DNA from: Ignavibacteria bacterium UBA7675
GTDB taxonomy: Bacteria; Bacteroidota; Ignavibacteria; Kapaibacteriales; UB7675
Assembly (NCBI GenBank): GCA_002483085.1
Contig: DLHF01000078.1
Span: 54,507 to 118,506 of the forward strand
Direction: 5' to 3'
DNA: 64,000 bases
Below the pieces are notes generated by a model. The model was not told the origin of the DNA. It saw only the letters and a program-made list of their open reading frames with translations, and searched no databases. Each line of letters begins with the position of its first letter. The stretch's first letter is position 1. Position numbers and translations under genes: made by a program. Below, piece by piece: positions 45,764-54,896 of this stretch.

Positions 45764-46534
45764 ATGACTACTTCCCCTTCTCTTTCCGTCGTTGTACTTG
45801 CCGCCGGGAAAGGCACGCGAATGAATAACCCCGGAAAAGCCAAAGTGATGTTCCCTTTGGCAGGTGCGCCAATGATCGACTATGTGATCCGCCAAGCCCT
45901 TTCTCTCGACGTCCAAAACATTATAGCTGTTGTCGGCTACGAAAAACAAAGTGTGATGGACTACCTCTCGGAAGCATTTCCCAACCGCGTAGCATTTGCG
46001 GCTCAGGACGCCCAGCTCGGCACTGGCCACGCAGTAATGCAGGCTCGTACTGCTTTGCAAGGCTTTGCGGGCAATGTCCTTATCCTTTCTGGCGATGTAC
46101 CGCTGCTGCGCGCTTCAACGCTTCGCGAATTTGCACAGGCACACGAGCACTATGGTGCAGCGCTGTCGGTGCTGTCGGTAGAAGCAGCCGACCCCACAGG
46201 CTATGGCAGAATCATCCGCGACAGCGCGGGGCAATTCGAGCGCATTGTAGAGCACAAAGATGCCACCGACGAGGAACGCGCCGTTCGCGAAATCAACACG
46301 GGCATTTACATTGTAGAAGCATCGGCGTTGTTCGGCGCATTGGATGGTATATCCAACAACAACGTACAGGGCGAATACTATCTTACCGACATCGTGGCGA
46401 TCCTGCGCAGCCAGGGCAGCAGTGTCCACGCCTGCCTCGTCGACGCATTTGGCGAAGTACAGGGCATCAACACAGTAGAGCAACTCGCAGCAGCAGAAGA
46501 ATACATCCAGAGCGTAGAAACGGAGCAGGAATGA
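45764..46534 (+). CDS. GlmU-like nucleotidyltransferase domain protein
   Basis: The 256 residues correspond to the N-terminal uridyltransferase domain of GlmU: signature LAAGKGTRM (12-20), QLGTGHAVMQA, LSGDVPLL, GYGRIIRD, EINTGIYIV and NVQGEYYLTDIV. The left-handed beta-helix acetyltransferase domain of GlmU (about 200 more residues) is absent, and the gene ends with an ATGA overlap with the epimerase gene. It may make UDP-GlcNAc from GlcNAc-1-P or another NDP-sugar; a second protein would be needed for the acetyl transfer. It is cytoplasmic. Confidence 0.86.
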   Translation: MTTSPSLSVVVLAAGKGTRMNNPGKAKVMFPLAGAPMIDYVIRQALSLDVQNIIAVVGYEKQSVMDYLSEAFPNRVAFAAQDAQLGTGHAVMQARTALQGFAGNVLILSGDVPLLRASTLREFAQAHEHYGAALSVLSVEAADPTGYGRIIRDSAGQFERIVEHKDATDEERAVREINTGIYIVEASALFGALDGISNNNVQGEYYLTDIVAILRSQGSSVHACLVDAFGEVQGINTVEQLAAAEEYIQSVETEQE

Positions 46535-46941
46535 TCTCGGCTATTAACCACATCGGCATCGCGGTACGCGATATAGAAGCAGCAATGCAGCTCTTTGGCA
46601 CAATCTTTCAGGTTGAGTCATTTCACCGCGAAATCGTAGAAGACCAAAAAGTGGCTGTAGCCTCGTTTTCTGTAGGCGATGTGATTATCGAACTCACAGC
46701 GCCGACCGATGCAGAGTCCCCCATTGCAAAATTTATCGAAAAGCGCGGTGAGGGTATTCATCACATCGCATTTTCTACCGACAATATCAACGCAGAGCTT
46801 GCGCGATTAGACGCCGAAGGTATTCGCTTGGTCGACCGCGAAGCTAAACCGGGTGCGCACGACATGCTCATCGCATTTCTTCACCCGAAATCGACAAATG
46901 GCGTCCTGATGGAGCTCACCGCCCCGGGTCACTCTGCTTGA
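46531..46941 (+). CDS. mce: Methylmalonyl-CoA epimerase
   Basis: The 136-residue vicinal-oxygen-chelate protein has the metal ligands in NHIGIAV (H7), GIHHIAF and LMELTAP, with the family motifs KFIEKRGEGIHHIAF and HPKSTNGVLMEL. It interconverts (S)- and (R)-methylmalonyl-CoA in propionate metabolism with the coenzyme B12 mutase, which is not in the window. Its ATG overlaps the TGA of the GlmU-like gene by 4 nt. Confidence 0.93.
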   Translation: MISAINHIGIAVRDIEAAMQLFGTIFQVESFHREIVEDQKVAVASFSVGDVIIELTAPTDAESPIAKFIEKRGEGIHHIAFSTDNINAELARLDAEGIRLVDREAKPGAHDMLIAFLHPKSTNGVLMELTAPGHSA

Positions 46942-47021
46942 TATCGGGCCACACACAGCCGCCGCAGCGTTGCAGAAATATTTTCTCGTACATGTTTTAC
47001 TGATTAGTGGGAATTCGTTCT

Positions 47022-47645
47022 ATGGCAAAGCTGATTCTTATACGTCATGGTCAATCCAAGTGGAATCTCGAAAACCGCTTTACAGGCTGGGAAGACGTCG
47101 ACCTTTCGCCTCTCGGCGAAGAAGAAGCGCGCATAGCTGGCGAGCTACTGAAAGGCGTGCCGGTCGACTATGTGTACACATCAGTGCTAAAGCGCTCTAT
47201 ACGGACTGCCGAGATAGCCTTGGAAGCCATGGGCATGAAAGAACTGCCCTCGGCAATGGACAAGGCGCTGAACGAACGCCACTATGGAGATTTACAAGGG
47301 CTGAATAAAGACGAATGCCGCGAGCGTTTTGGCCCCGATCAGGTAAAAATCTGGCGGCGCAGCTTCGACATAGCTCCGCCTCATGGCGAATCGCTGAAAG
47401 ACACCCAAGACCGCGCCCTTCCCTACTATGAACAGGAAATTGCACCCAAACTTCGCGACGGCAAAAACGTGCTGGTAGTAGCTCATGGCAACTCCCTGCG
47501 CGCACTTGTGATGAAGCTGGAAGGCTTGTCCAAAGAAGCAGTACTCGAACTGAATATTCCCACAGGCCAGCCGAAAATTTACGAACTCGACGACAACCTG
47601 AATATCGTCGACACATACTACATTGCAGATAAACAATCAGTATAG
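47022..47645 (+). CDS. gpmA: 2,3-bisphosphoglycerate-dependent phosphoglycerate mutase
   Basis: ATG 47022 gives 207 residues, shorter than the 250-residue E. coli form but like the compact forms in other bacteria. The catalytic His is in LIRHGQSKWN (H9), followed by RFTGWEDVDLS, the ALNERHYGDLQG block and VAHGNSLRALV with the second His. It interconverts 2- and 3-phosphoglycerate in glycolysis. It ends 2 nt before the exported TldD gene, so the two are likely co-transcribed despite no metabolic link. Confidence 0.95.
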   Translation: MAKLILIRHGQSKWNLENRFTGWEDVDLSPLGEEEARIAGELLKGVPVDYVYTSVLKRSIRTAEIALEAMGMKELPSAMDKALNERHYGDLQGLNKDECRERFGPDQVKIWRRSFDIAPPHGESLKDTQDRALPYYEQEIAPKLRDGKNVLVVAHGNSLRALVMKLEGLSKEAVLELNIPTGQPKIYELDDNLNIVDTYYIADKQSV

Positions 47646-47647
47646 TA

Positions 47648-49339
47648 ATGAAATCTACTCTTCTTTCCCTTATTGCAGCACTCGTGTGTATCGCCCCAGC
47701 AAGGGCCGAGGACGCCGTTGTCATGTCGGCTATGCAGGAAGAAATGCAGCGCACGATGAAAGACCTCGCCCACGACTCTGTACCACCGTACTTTCTTTCC
47801 TACGGGGTCACCGAAGTACAATCGTACACGATATCTGCGGCCTTTGGCAATGTGCAATACGAAGATTCCGACCACTCGCGCGTGCTCGATGTGGATGTGC
47901 GCGTTGGCTCCTACAACCTCGACAACACGCGCCAGATACGCGGCAGCAATTTTGAATCCTCTGGCAGAAACGCCGGTGCGAATATCCCTGTCGGCAACGA
48001 CAAGGCGGCTCTGCGCGTGGCCATCTGGTCGAAAACCGACCGCGACTATAAGGCAGCAATAGAGCGCTATCTAAAAGTGCAGACCAATATTGCGGTAAAA
48101 GTGCGCGAAGAAGATTCCTCTGCCGATTTCTCGCGGGAAAGCGCCTATACATACTCCGAACCGCTGAAAAACCTCCAGCTCGATACAACGGCATGGCGCG
48201 ACCGACTGCGCCGCCTCTCGGCTCTGTTCTCCGAAGACCCCGCGATCTACACCGGCCAAGTATTCCTGCAAGCCGATGTAAACAACCGCTACTTTGTAAA
48301 CAGCGAAGGCACACAAATACAAACCAGCGATACGTATATCCGCGTTTTTGCCATTGGCACGACCAAGGCCAACGACGGCATGTCGCTGCCGCTGTACCGC
48401 AGCTATTTTGCTTTTACTGCCAATGGCCTGCCCGACGAAGCGACGATGACACGCGAGATCAAAGAAATGGTGCAATTGCTCGGCAAGCTGCGCACAGCAC
48501 CGCTCATGGAAACGTATTCTGGGCCTGCGATCCTGTCGGGAGAAGCATCCGGCGTCTTCTTCCACGAAATTTTCGGCCATCGCGTAGAAGGCCATCGCCA
48601 GAAAGATGTTCAGTCCAGCCAGACATTCAAAAACCTTATCGGCGAAAAAATTCTTCCCGATTTTATCGATGTAGAATTCGATCCTACGATCAGCAAGCTC
48701 GGCTCGCGCGATGTAGTAGGCTTTTACCGATTCGACAACGAGGGGATGAAAGCAGAGAAAATTCTATCGGTAAAAGACGGTATTTTCCGCGAGTTTCTGA
48801 TGTCGCGCTCTCCTATTGAGGGATTTTCCCACTCCAACGGGCACGGTCGCAGCCAGCCTGGCTACGGCGTCGTGGCACGGCAGTCGAACCTCTTAGTAAA
48901 AGCCGATAAGCGCGTGCCGTTTGAGAAACTGCGCGCAATGCTGCGCGAAGAATGCAAAAAGCAGAAGAAAGAGTACGGACTGTACTTCGTGGAAATTCAG
49001 GGCGGCTTTACGTTTACAGGCCGTACCGTTCCCAATGCTTTTAATGTGCAGCCGCTGCTTGTCTACAAAATTTTTGCCGATGGCAGGCCGGACGAATTAG
49101 TGCGCGGTGTCGATCTTATCGGTACGCCGCTTACAACATTCAAAAATATTATTGCCGCCGCCGACGACCTCGGCATTTTCAACGGCATGTGCGGCGCCGA
49201 GTCCGGTAGTGTACCAGTGTCGGCCAGTTCGCCCAGCCTGTTGGTGTCTACTATTGAAGCGCAGAAAAAAGCGAAATCGCAGGCTAAACCGCCGATTCTG
49301 CCTTCGCCGTCCTCTCTGAAAGAAGAAAAATCGAACTGA
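47648..49339 (+). CDS. Exported TldD-family metalloprotease
   Basis: The 563 residues begin with a signal peptide (MKSTLLSLIAALVCIAPARA), unlike cytoplasmic TldD. The TldD catalytic motif HExxxH is present as HEIFGH (306-311) in SGEASGVFFHEIFGHRVEGH, and the downstream Cys ligand is C515 in GMCGAESGSVPV. TldD and its partner TldE (PmbA) form a protease heterodimer that threads unfolded peptides; here the export signal moves it to the periplasm or beyond. It is followed after 32 nt by a paralogue lacking these residues. Confidence 0.88.
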   Translation: MKSTLLSLIAALVCIAPARAEDAVVMSAMQEEMQRTMKDLAHDSVPPYFLSYGVTEVQSYTISAAFGNVQYEDSDHSRVLDVDVRVGSYNLDNTRQIRGSNFESSGRNAGANIPVGNDKAALRVAIWSKTDRDYKAAIERYLKVQTNIAVKVREEDSSADFSRESAYTYSEPLKNLQLDTTAWRDRLRRLSALFSEDPAIYTGQVFLQADVNNRYFVNSEGTQIQTSDTYIRVFAIGTTKANDGMSLPLYRSYFAFTANGLPDEATMTREIKEMVQLLGKLRTAPLMETYSGPAILSGEASGVFFHEIFGHRVEGHRQKDVQSSQTFKNLIGEKILPDFIDVEFDPTISKLGSRDVVGFYRFDNEGMKAEKILSVKDGIFREFLMSRSPIEGFSHSNGHGRSQPGYGVVARQSNLLVKADKRVPFEKLRAMLREECKKQKKEYGLYFVEIQGGFTFTGRTVPNAFNVQPLLVYKIFADGRPDELVRGVDLIGTPLTTFKNIIAAADDLGIFNGMCGAESGSVPVSASSPSLLVSTIEAQKKAKSQAKPPILPSPSSLKEEKSN

Positions 49340-49371
49340 GGCATACACGCCTTCCCTAACGGAACAACGAC

Positions 49372-51156
49372 ATGAAACATCTGCTTTTATACAGCGCCTG
49401 CATCCTCTCAATATTCGGCAGCACCGCAGCACCGGCTATAGCGCAAACAAACGGCACCCCGTTAGTGCTGAAAGCCATGCGCGACGAGCTTTCGCGCTCG
49501 ATGCACCAGCTCCAGCTTCAGCTCCTGGAAAAGCCGTATTATATCGAGTACAAGCTCAACGACCAGTTTTCCTATAGCGCTAAAGCCACGTTTGGCAGCC
49601 TTGTGGAATCTGGCAACCACCATCAGAAATATTTGTCGGTGGGCATTCGCATCGGTGCGCCGGTGTTCGACAACACGAACTTTTTCGACATTGGCCTGAA
49701 CTTTTTTGGCAGCAGCGACGACGAAGAGCGCTTTCGCGGGCGCCGGGTTCCCAACGAACTCGACTATCCATCGCTCCGGCGCGAACTGTGGCTTGCTACC
49801 GATGCCGCTTATAAGCAAGCGAGCGAGCTTCTCGCCAAAAAGCACGCAGCGTTGAAAAATCGCATGCGCCTAGATACTATACCCGACTTTGTGCTGATGG
49901 ATAAATCGTTTGGCGTCGACACCATGCCCCATCCGAAGTTCGATAAAGCGTACTTTGAGAAGCTGTGCGTGGATATATCAGCCGTCTTCCGCGAATACCC
50001 GTCTATCTCGCTTTCGACAGTAGGCGTAGAATACCTTCCGCGCACAACATACTATCTCAATAGCGAAGGACGCGAATACATCAAAACAGAGCTATTTAGT
50101 GGGCTGGAAATCGTAGCTGCTACCCAAGCCCGCGATGGCATGCCGGTAGCTCATACATACTCTGTGTACAGCCGCGATCCCGCACAACTGCCCGGACGCG
50201 ATTCCCTGCTGAAAGCCGCCCATCTCGTGGCGCAAAAGCTCGCTATGCTCACAACATCGGCAACAATCGACGCATACTCCGGCCCAGTGCTATTCGAAGG
50301 ACAGGCCGCCGCCGAACTGTTCGCTCAGATGTTCGCTCCCAACCTCGTTACACAGCGCCCGATGGTGACAGAAGGCGGCATACAAGACAATCCGCGCCAC
50401 GCTTCGTTCCAGAACAAAATTGGCGGACGTGTCCTGCCGGAATTTATCTCCGTAGAGGTCAAGCCCGATATGACCTCGGCTGGCTCCACGCCTGTTATTG
50501 GCACCTATAGCATCGACGACGAAGGAATACCAGCGCAAAAATTTACCATCGTCAAAGACGGCTACCTCAAGGGGCTGATGTCCTCGCGCGTGCCTACGAA
50601 ACGCGTTCGCGAATCCAATGGACACCAGCGCGGAGGGGCAGCTATGATCAGCACTGTAGAAGTAGCAGCAGCCAGCGATAAACTACAGTCGAATGCAGAC
50701 CTACGCAAGCGCCTCATAGACTTGTGCAAAGCGCGCGAGCTGCCCTATGGCATTGTTGTGCGGAGTGCGCTGAACCAGAACTTGCTGTACACAACACTGT
50801 TTCAGCTTACGTCTGGCGAATATCCGTTTACACGCGGAGAGTCGACAGTGCCGCTGTTAGAAGTGTACAAAGTATATCCAGACGGACGCGAAGAGCTCGT
50901 GCGGGGCTGCGAAGCAGCGGGCCTTTCGCCACAGAACTTCAAAGATATTATCGCTGTGGGCACGTCGAAATGGGTACTCAATTATCTCGCTCCGGCAGTG
51001 ACATCGCCGTTTGTAACAGGTGGTTCGCAGTTCATCGGCGCTACAGTAATTGTCCCCGACCTTCTGTTTGAAGACATGGAAGTGAGGCCAATCGAAGGCG
51101 ATTTTGCGAAGCCGCCCCTGCTGCCCCATCCCTACTTCTCGGAGCACACCCGGTAA
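49372..51156 (+). CDS. Exported TldE/PmbA-like paralogue lacking the metal site
   Basis: The 594 residues also start with a signal peptide (MKHLLLYSACILSIFGSTAA; cleavage near AIAQ). Sequence blocks line up with the preceding protein, for example YSGPVLFEGQAAAELFAQMF against YSGPAILSGEASGVFFHEIF, and the later IDDEGIPAQKFTIVKDGYLK against FDNEGMKAEKILSVKDGIFR. The HExxxH motif is replaced by AELFAQ, and no Cys stands at the C515 position. This is the division of labour of TldD/TldE, where the E subunit lacks zinc ligands. I infer an exported heterodimer with one active and one structural subunit. Confidence 0.85.
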   Translation: MKHLLLYSACILSIFGSTAAPAIAQTNGTPLVLKAMRDELSRSMHQLQLQLLEKPYYIEYKLNDQFSYSAKATFGSLVESGNHHQKYLSVGIRIGAPVFDNTNFFDIGLNFFGSSDDEERFRGRRVPNELDYPSLRRELWLATDAAYKQASELLAKKHAALKNRMRLDTIPDFVLMDKSFGVDTMPHPKFDKAYFEKLCVDISAVFREYPSISLSTVGVEYLPRTTYYLNSEGREYIKTELFSGLEIVAATQARDGMPVAHTYSVYSRDPAQLPGRDSLLKAAHLVAQKLAMLTTSATIDAYSGPVLFEGQAAAELFAQMFAPNLVTQRPMVTEGGIQDNPRHASFQNKIGGRVLPEFISVEVKPDMTSAGSTPVIGTYSIDDEGIPAQKFTIVKDGYLKGLMSSRVPTKRVRESNGHQRGGAAMISTVEVAAASDKLQSNADLRKRLIDLCKARELPYGIVVRSALNQNLLYTTLFQLTSGEYPFTRGESTVPLLEVYKVYPDGREELVRGCEAAGLSPQNFKDIIAVGTSKWVLNYLAPAVTSPFVTGGSQFIGATVIVPDLLFEDMEVRPIEGDFAKPPLLPHPYFSEHTR

Positions 51157-51244
51157 AAGCGTGAGCTCTGCAAGAGAACATCTGGCTGCATAGATTAGGA
51201 ATTAGCGCTTCTCTGCACGTGTGATTTGCTGAGTTATCAGAAAA

Positions 51245-51475
51245 ACGATGTGCGGACGAACGCACCGCGCTGCACACGTCCACGCATATGTTACCGTAAG
51301 AACGATGCGCGGATGAGCCTACGATAATTTCCTGGCTCGTGGTTGTTATCCTAATAACGGTGCGGAGACGTCAGCCTTCTTCGCAAAGCTACACAGCGAC
51401 TATCCCCCGGCCAATCACCAAGCGGATGTGCGACCGGTGACAGCGACCGGGCGGGCGCCGCAGCGATGCCCGAGC
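51245..51475 (-). repeat. Dispersed repeat, copy H (alpha - gamma ... beta composite)
   Basis: Read on the plus strand: alpha core GCACCGCGCTGCACACG (51262-51278), gamma (CGTCCACGCA ... ATGCGCGGATG, 51277-51318, then AGCCTACGATAATTTCC), a unique centre, then GGCCAATCACCAAGCGGATG and an inverted beta (51428-51448 and onward to the GATGCCCG end near 51471). Beta is at one end and alpha at the other, as in copies B, E, G and I. Confidence 0.8.
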
Positions 51476-51801
51476 CCCAAACAACACAAAATAGAAGCTG
51501 CCTACGACTACACCGGAGAAGCAGTTTTAGTACAGCCCATTACGCAAGTCAGCGAGCATCCGGGGCGCACGAGTTAGCCAACAGTTGGAAAAGAAGAGAG
51601 GCATTGCAAAGCAAGTGTGCCGGGATGTGTACAAGCCGCCCGGCGAATACCAGTGGAGCTCTCATCTACAGCTTTGTAAAGCCGTCCTCACATCTTTCCA
51701 CTCCACTGCCTGAATTCCGGAAAATTCCTTGATTTGCATAGGGGGAATTTTGTAAATAGGAGTTGCTATAAAAGGCTTTATCTGTATTCGGTACAACAAT
51801 T
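51476..51801. other. Rest of the 645-base gap before the subtilase gene
   Basis: After repeat copy H I see no convincing gene. An 88-codon ORF at 51466-51732 has low-quality sequence and begins in the repeat. The last 90 bases are AT-rich (TTGATTTGCATAGGG ... TTTTGTAAATAGG) and are the likely promoter region of the subtilase gene. Confidence 0.5.
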
Positions 51802-54675
51802 ATGAAATATATTACCACCTTGTTTGTCGGGGTTCTCGTGTTGCTTTCTGCGGTAGTGTGTACAGCGCAGTCCCCCGAATCTATTCTACCCGGCACGCTC
51901 GTCGTAAAGTTTGCGTCGGGTTCCCAGCTCGCAGCCGAATGGTTTGCAGCAGGCCGAAGGGGGCAAGTAGAAGCGCTCACACCGCTTCTGGGCGAGCATA
52001 CAACAAAGAGCTACATCAGCGATGCAACGCTTACGGCAGTAAAGAAGCGCCTGAGTTCCTTCTCTCGAAAAACCGGCATAGCAGAAACGATCTCGCACAT
52101 CTGTATCATACAATACTCCCGACCTTTAGACCCTAAAGAACTCATCCGCGCCGTGGAAAAGCTGCCCGGGGTGGAGTACGCCGAGCCAATGCCCGAGCGA
52201 TACATCAGCTTTGTGCCCAACGACCCGCGAGTACAAGAGCAGTACCATCTCGCCGCAATGCGCGTATTCGAGGCTTGGGACCTCCTGCCTACTCCCATGA
52301 AAGATACAGTGCTGATAGCCATTGTGGACACGGGCGTAGACTACCTGCACGAGGATATTCAGGACAATATATTCCGCAATCCCGGTGAAATCGAAGGAAA
52401 CAACCTCGACGACGACGGCAATGGCTTTATCGACGATATACGCGGCTGGGACTTTCTGGGCGCTAATGGCACAAAGGGCGACAACGACCCGCGCCCCGGC
52501 AACTCGCACGGCACGCACGTAGCAGGGCTGGCGGGTGCAGAAGTAAACAACGCAACCGGCGTAGCAGGAGTAGCGCTGAGCGCAAAAATCCTGCCTGTAA
52601 AAATTGGTATCGACAACCCGCAGAGCCGGTCGGTAGGCAGTAGCTACGAAGGCGTGATGTACGCGGCTGCAATGGGCGCTGATGTGATTAACTGTAGCTG
52701 GGGAGGTTCTACAAATTCCCGGGCTGAAGGCATGATCATCGACGCGGCGGTAGACCTCGGCTCTACGATTGTGGCAGCGGCTGGCAACGAGGGGCGCGAA
52801 GTAGCTTTTTACCCCGCCTCCTATCCGCGTGTCCTCTCCGTGGCCGCAGTAGACGAAGCCGACTACCGATCCAGTTTCTCTAATTATCATTCATCGGTCG
52901 ACGTCTCGGCACCCGGGTCCTTCATTCTTTCTACATACCCACGCCCGGTAAACTACGCTACTGAAAATGGCACGTCGATGTCCTCGCCTATCGTAGCAGG
53001 CTTGGCAGCACTTGTAAAGCTGAAATACCCTACCTATACGCCGTTGCAGATCATCGAACAGATTAAAGCAACGACCGACAATATCGATGAACATCTCAGC
53101 AGCGGAGTAGTAGGCAAGCTCGGCACCGGACGCGTCAATGCTTATCGCGCGCTTGCGGAGTCTAACACAAAAGCGGCGGTGGTGCTCAGCTACGAGTTGG
53201 AAGATGCCAATATGAATGATATTTTCGAGCCCGGCGAGCACATCTTGCTTTCGGCAAATGTCCTCAATGTGCTCTCCCCTGTCAGCAATGTACGGCTTAT
53301 CATCGGAGCACTTTCAGACTACGATTTTGGCTTTACTACCGACAATGTTTCGCTCGGCAGCATGGCGACATACCAGCAGCGCTCTACCGCTCAGATGCCG
53401 TTTGCATTTACAATACCGCAGGATATCCCGCTCAACTACCGCTTGGAGCTCGAACTCACCATAGAGGATGAGTCGGGCATTATCGGGCGCGAGGTCATTC
53501 ATCTCACACTGAACCCGACCTACCGCACATTCAAAGAGAACAATATTACCGTGACGTTCAACAGCGTCGGCAATATTGGATTTAATGACTACCCGGACAA
53601 CGAACAGGGCGAAGGATTCCGCTATCTCAGCAGCGCCAACCTGCTGTACGAAGGCGGCCTCATGGTTGCAGCAAGCCCAGAGCGCATATCCAGCGTCGTG
53701 CGCGGCCCGTCTTCCGAAGCTATCCAGGACAAGTCGTTCTATCCTACAAAGCTTATCGACCTCAAGATTCCGGGTGTTTTGTCGTTAGTGGAAGGTGTAG
53801 CAGAATTTCGCGACGCGTATCTTTCTAGCGATGCAGGCGTGCAAGTGCGCCAAACTGTGTACCAGTCCGACTCTACGGGCATGGAAAACGCCGTATTTGT
53901 TGTCTATGAAATTACCAATAAATCGGGTGAAGACATGGCTTCGCTGCACGCGGGCATGTACTTCGACTGGGATATCGGAATATCGGGAGCCAATGACATT
54001 GCGTCCTTTTACGCCCCTGACAACTTCGGCTATGTGTACAATGCCCGGGATCGTTCGCTTCCGTTTATCGGCATGCAGTTGCACACCGAGCAGGAGCTCA
54101 ATTTCTTCGCGATAGACAACGACGGAACAACTTTGAGTAATCCGGGTACATATGATGGATTTACGCGAGCAGAAAAATGGCAAATGATGTCCAGTGGTAT
54201 CGGGCGTTCGATTTCGAATACGGCTGATGTCTCGGCAGTGATCAGCGCTGGGCCGATACGCTTGGCTAATAACGCTACGGTAAAAGTGGCATTCAGCCTC
54301 TTCGCAGGCTCTACCTTCGATTCGCTACAGGTACACGGCAGGCAAGCGCGAGAAATCGCATCTGCAAAGGGTCTTGGCAACCGTCAGATAGTGGCCTATG
54401 ATGCAGTATCAGAACTCTTGAACGTCTTTCCCAATCCGTTTACTGGCGACCATGTATCCGTGACATTTTCTCTGGCATCCCGGCAGTCTGTTACACTACA
54501 GATTGTCGATCTGGTCGGCAGAGTAATCACAACAGAAACAGCGATGTACAAAGCTGGATTCAGCGAGTGGACCGTACCCGGCACTGTTGTTTCTTCACTT
54601 GCATCCGGCACATATCTCGTTCAGTTTATCACAGCCGATGCTATTGCAGCTTTACCGCTGCGCATAGTCCACTGA
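51802..54675 (+). CDS. Secreted subtilisin-family (S8) protease with T9SS sorting domain
   Basis: The 957 residues start with a signal peptide (MKYITTLFVGVLVLLSAVVC) and a pro-region. The S8 catalytic triad is D176 (IAIVDTGVDYLHED), H236 (NSHGTHVAGLAG) and S392 (NGTSMSSPIVAG), all in the expected order. A large beta region follows (about 460-860). The last 80 residues are a T9SS type A domain (LLNVFPNPFTGDHVSVTFSL ... SGTYLVQFITADAIAALPL). It is an extracellular protease. The Hc1-like gene follows 38 nt downstream, probably on the same transcript. Confidence 0.94.
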   Translation: MKYITTLFVGVLVLLSAVVCTAQSPESILPGTLVVKFASGSQLAAEWFAAGRRGQVEALTPLLGEHTTKSYISDATLTAVKKRLSSFSRKTGIAETISHICIIQYSRPLDPKELIRAVEKLPGVEYAEPMPERYISFVPNDPRVQEQYHLAAMRVFEAWDLLPTPMKDTVLIAIVDTGVDYLHEDIQDNIFRNPGEIEGNNLDDDGNGFIDDIRGWDFLGANGTKGDNDPRPGNSHGTHVAGLAGAEVNNATGVAGVALSAKILPVKIGIDNPQSRSVGSSYEGVMYAAAMGADVINCSWGGSTNSRAEGMIIDAAVDLGSTIVAAAGNEGREVAFYPASYPRVLSVAAVDEADYRSSFSNYHSSVDVSAPGSFILSTYPRPVNYATENGTSMSSPIVAGLAALVKLKYPTYTPLQIIEQIKATTDNIDEHLSSGVVGKLGTGRVNAYRALAESNTKAAVVLSYELEDANMNDIFEPGEHILLSANVLNVLSPVSNVRLIIGALSDYDFGFTTDNVSLGSMATYQQRSTAQMPFAFTIPQDIPLNYRLELELTIEDESGIIGREVIHLTLNPTYRTFKENNITVTFNSVGNIGFNDYPDNEQGEGFRYLSSANLLYEGGLMVAASPERISSVVRGPSSEAIQDKSFYPTKLIDLKIPGVLSLVEGVAEFRDAYLSSDAGVQVRQTVYQSDSTGMENAVFVVYEITNKSGEDMASLHAGMYFDWDIGISGANDIASFYAPDNFGYVYNARDRSLPFIGMQLHTEQELNFFAIDNDGTTLSNPGTYDGFTRAEKWQMMSSGIGRSISNTADVSAVISAGPIRLANNATVKVAFSLFAGSTFDSLQVHGRQAREIASAKGLGNRQIVAYDAVSELLNVFPNPFTGDHVSVTFSLASRQSVTLQIVDLVGRVITTETAMYKAGFSEWTVPGTVVSSLASGTYLVQFITADAIAALPLRIVH

Positions 54676-54713
54676 TGACAATCATAGTTCTTCAATTTAT
54701 CTCGGGGAAGTAT

Positions 54714-54896
54714 ATGAACCGCTATCAGGAACTCCTTGATTTGGTTAAGTCATTCGAAAAGGATTTCGAGAAGTTTTTCGAAAAGAACAACAAAACGGCA
54801 GGTGTGCGCGTGCGCAAACACATGCAGGAATTAAGGAAATTCGCGCAGGAAATTCGCGGCGAAGTGCAGGATCGCAAGGAGGAAGGTGGCGAATAA
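54714..54896 (+). CDS. Small histone H1-like (Hc1 family) protein
   Basis: ATG 54714 gives 60 residues; the frame is open further upstream but runs into the subtilase gene. The sequence MNRYQELLDLVKSFEKDF ... GVRVRKHMQELRKFAQEI matches the small Hc1-type proteins common in Bacteroidota: a charged, helical, Lys/Arg- and Glu-rich chain. They are thought to bind nucleic acid non-specifically, but evidence in this group is limited. Its stop codon (54894-54896) abuts the stop of the convergent gene at 54897 with no spacer. Confidence 0.82.
   Translation: MNRYQELLDLVKSFEKDFEKFFEKNNKTAGVRVRKHMQELRKFAQEIRGEVQDRKEEGGE

Noticed and set aside
51466..51732. 88-codon ORF in the gap before the subtilase gene
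   Set aside because: It begins inside the beta end of repeat copy H, has no good ribosome site and shows no recognisable features.
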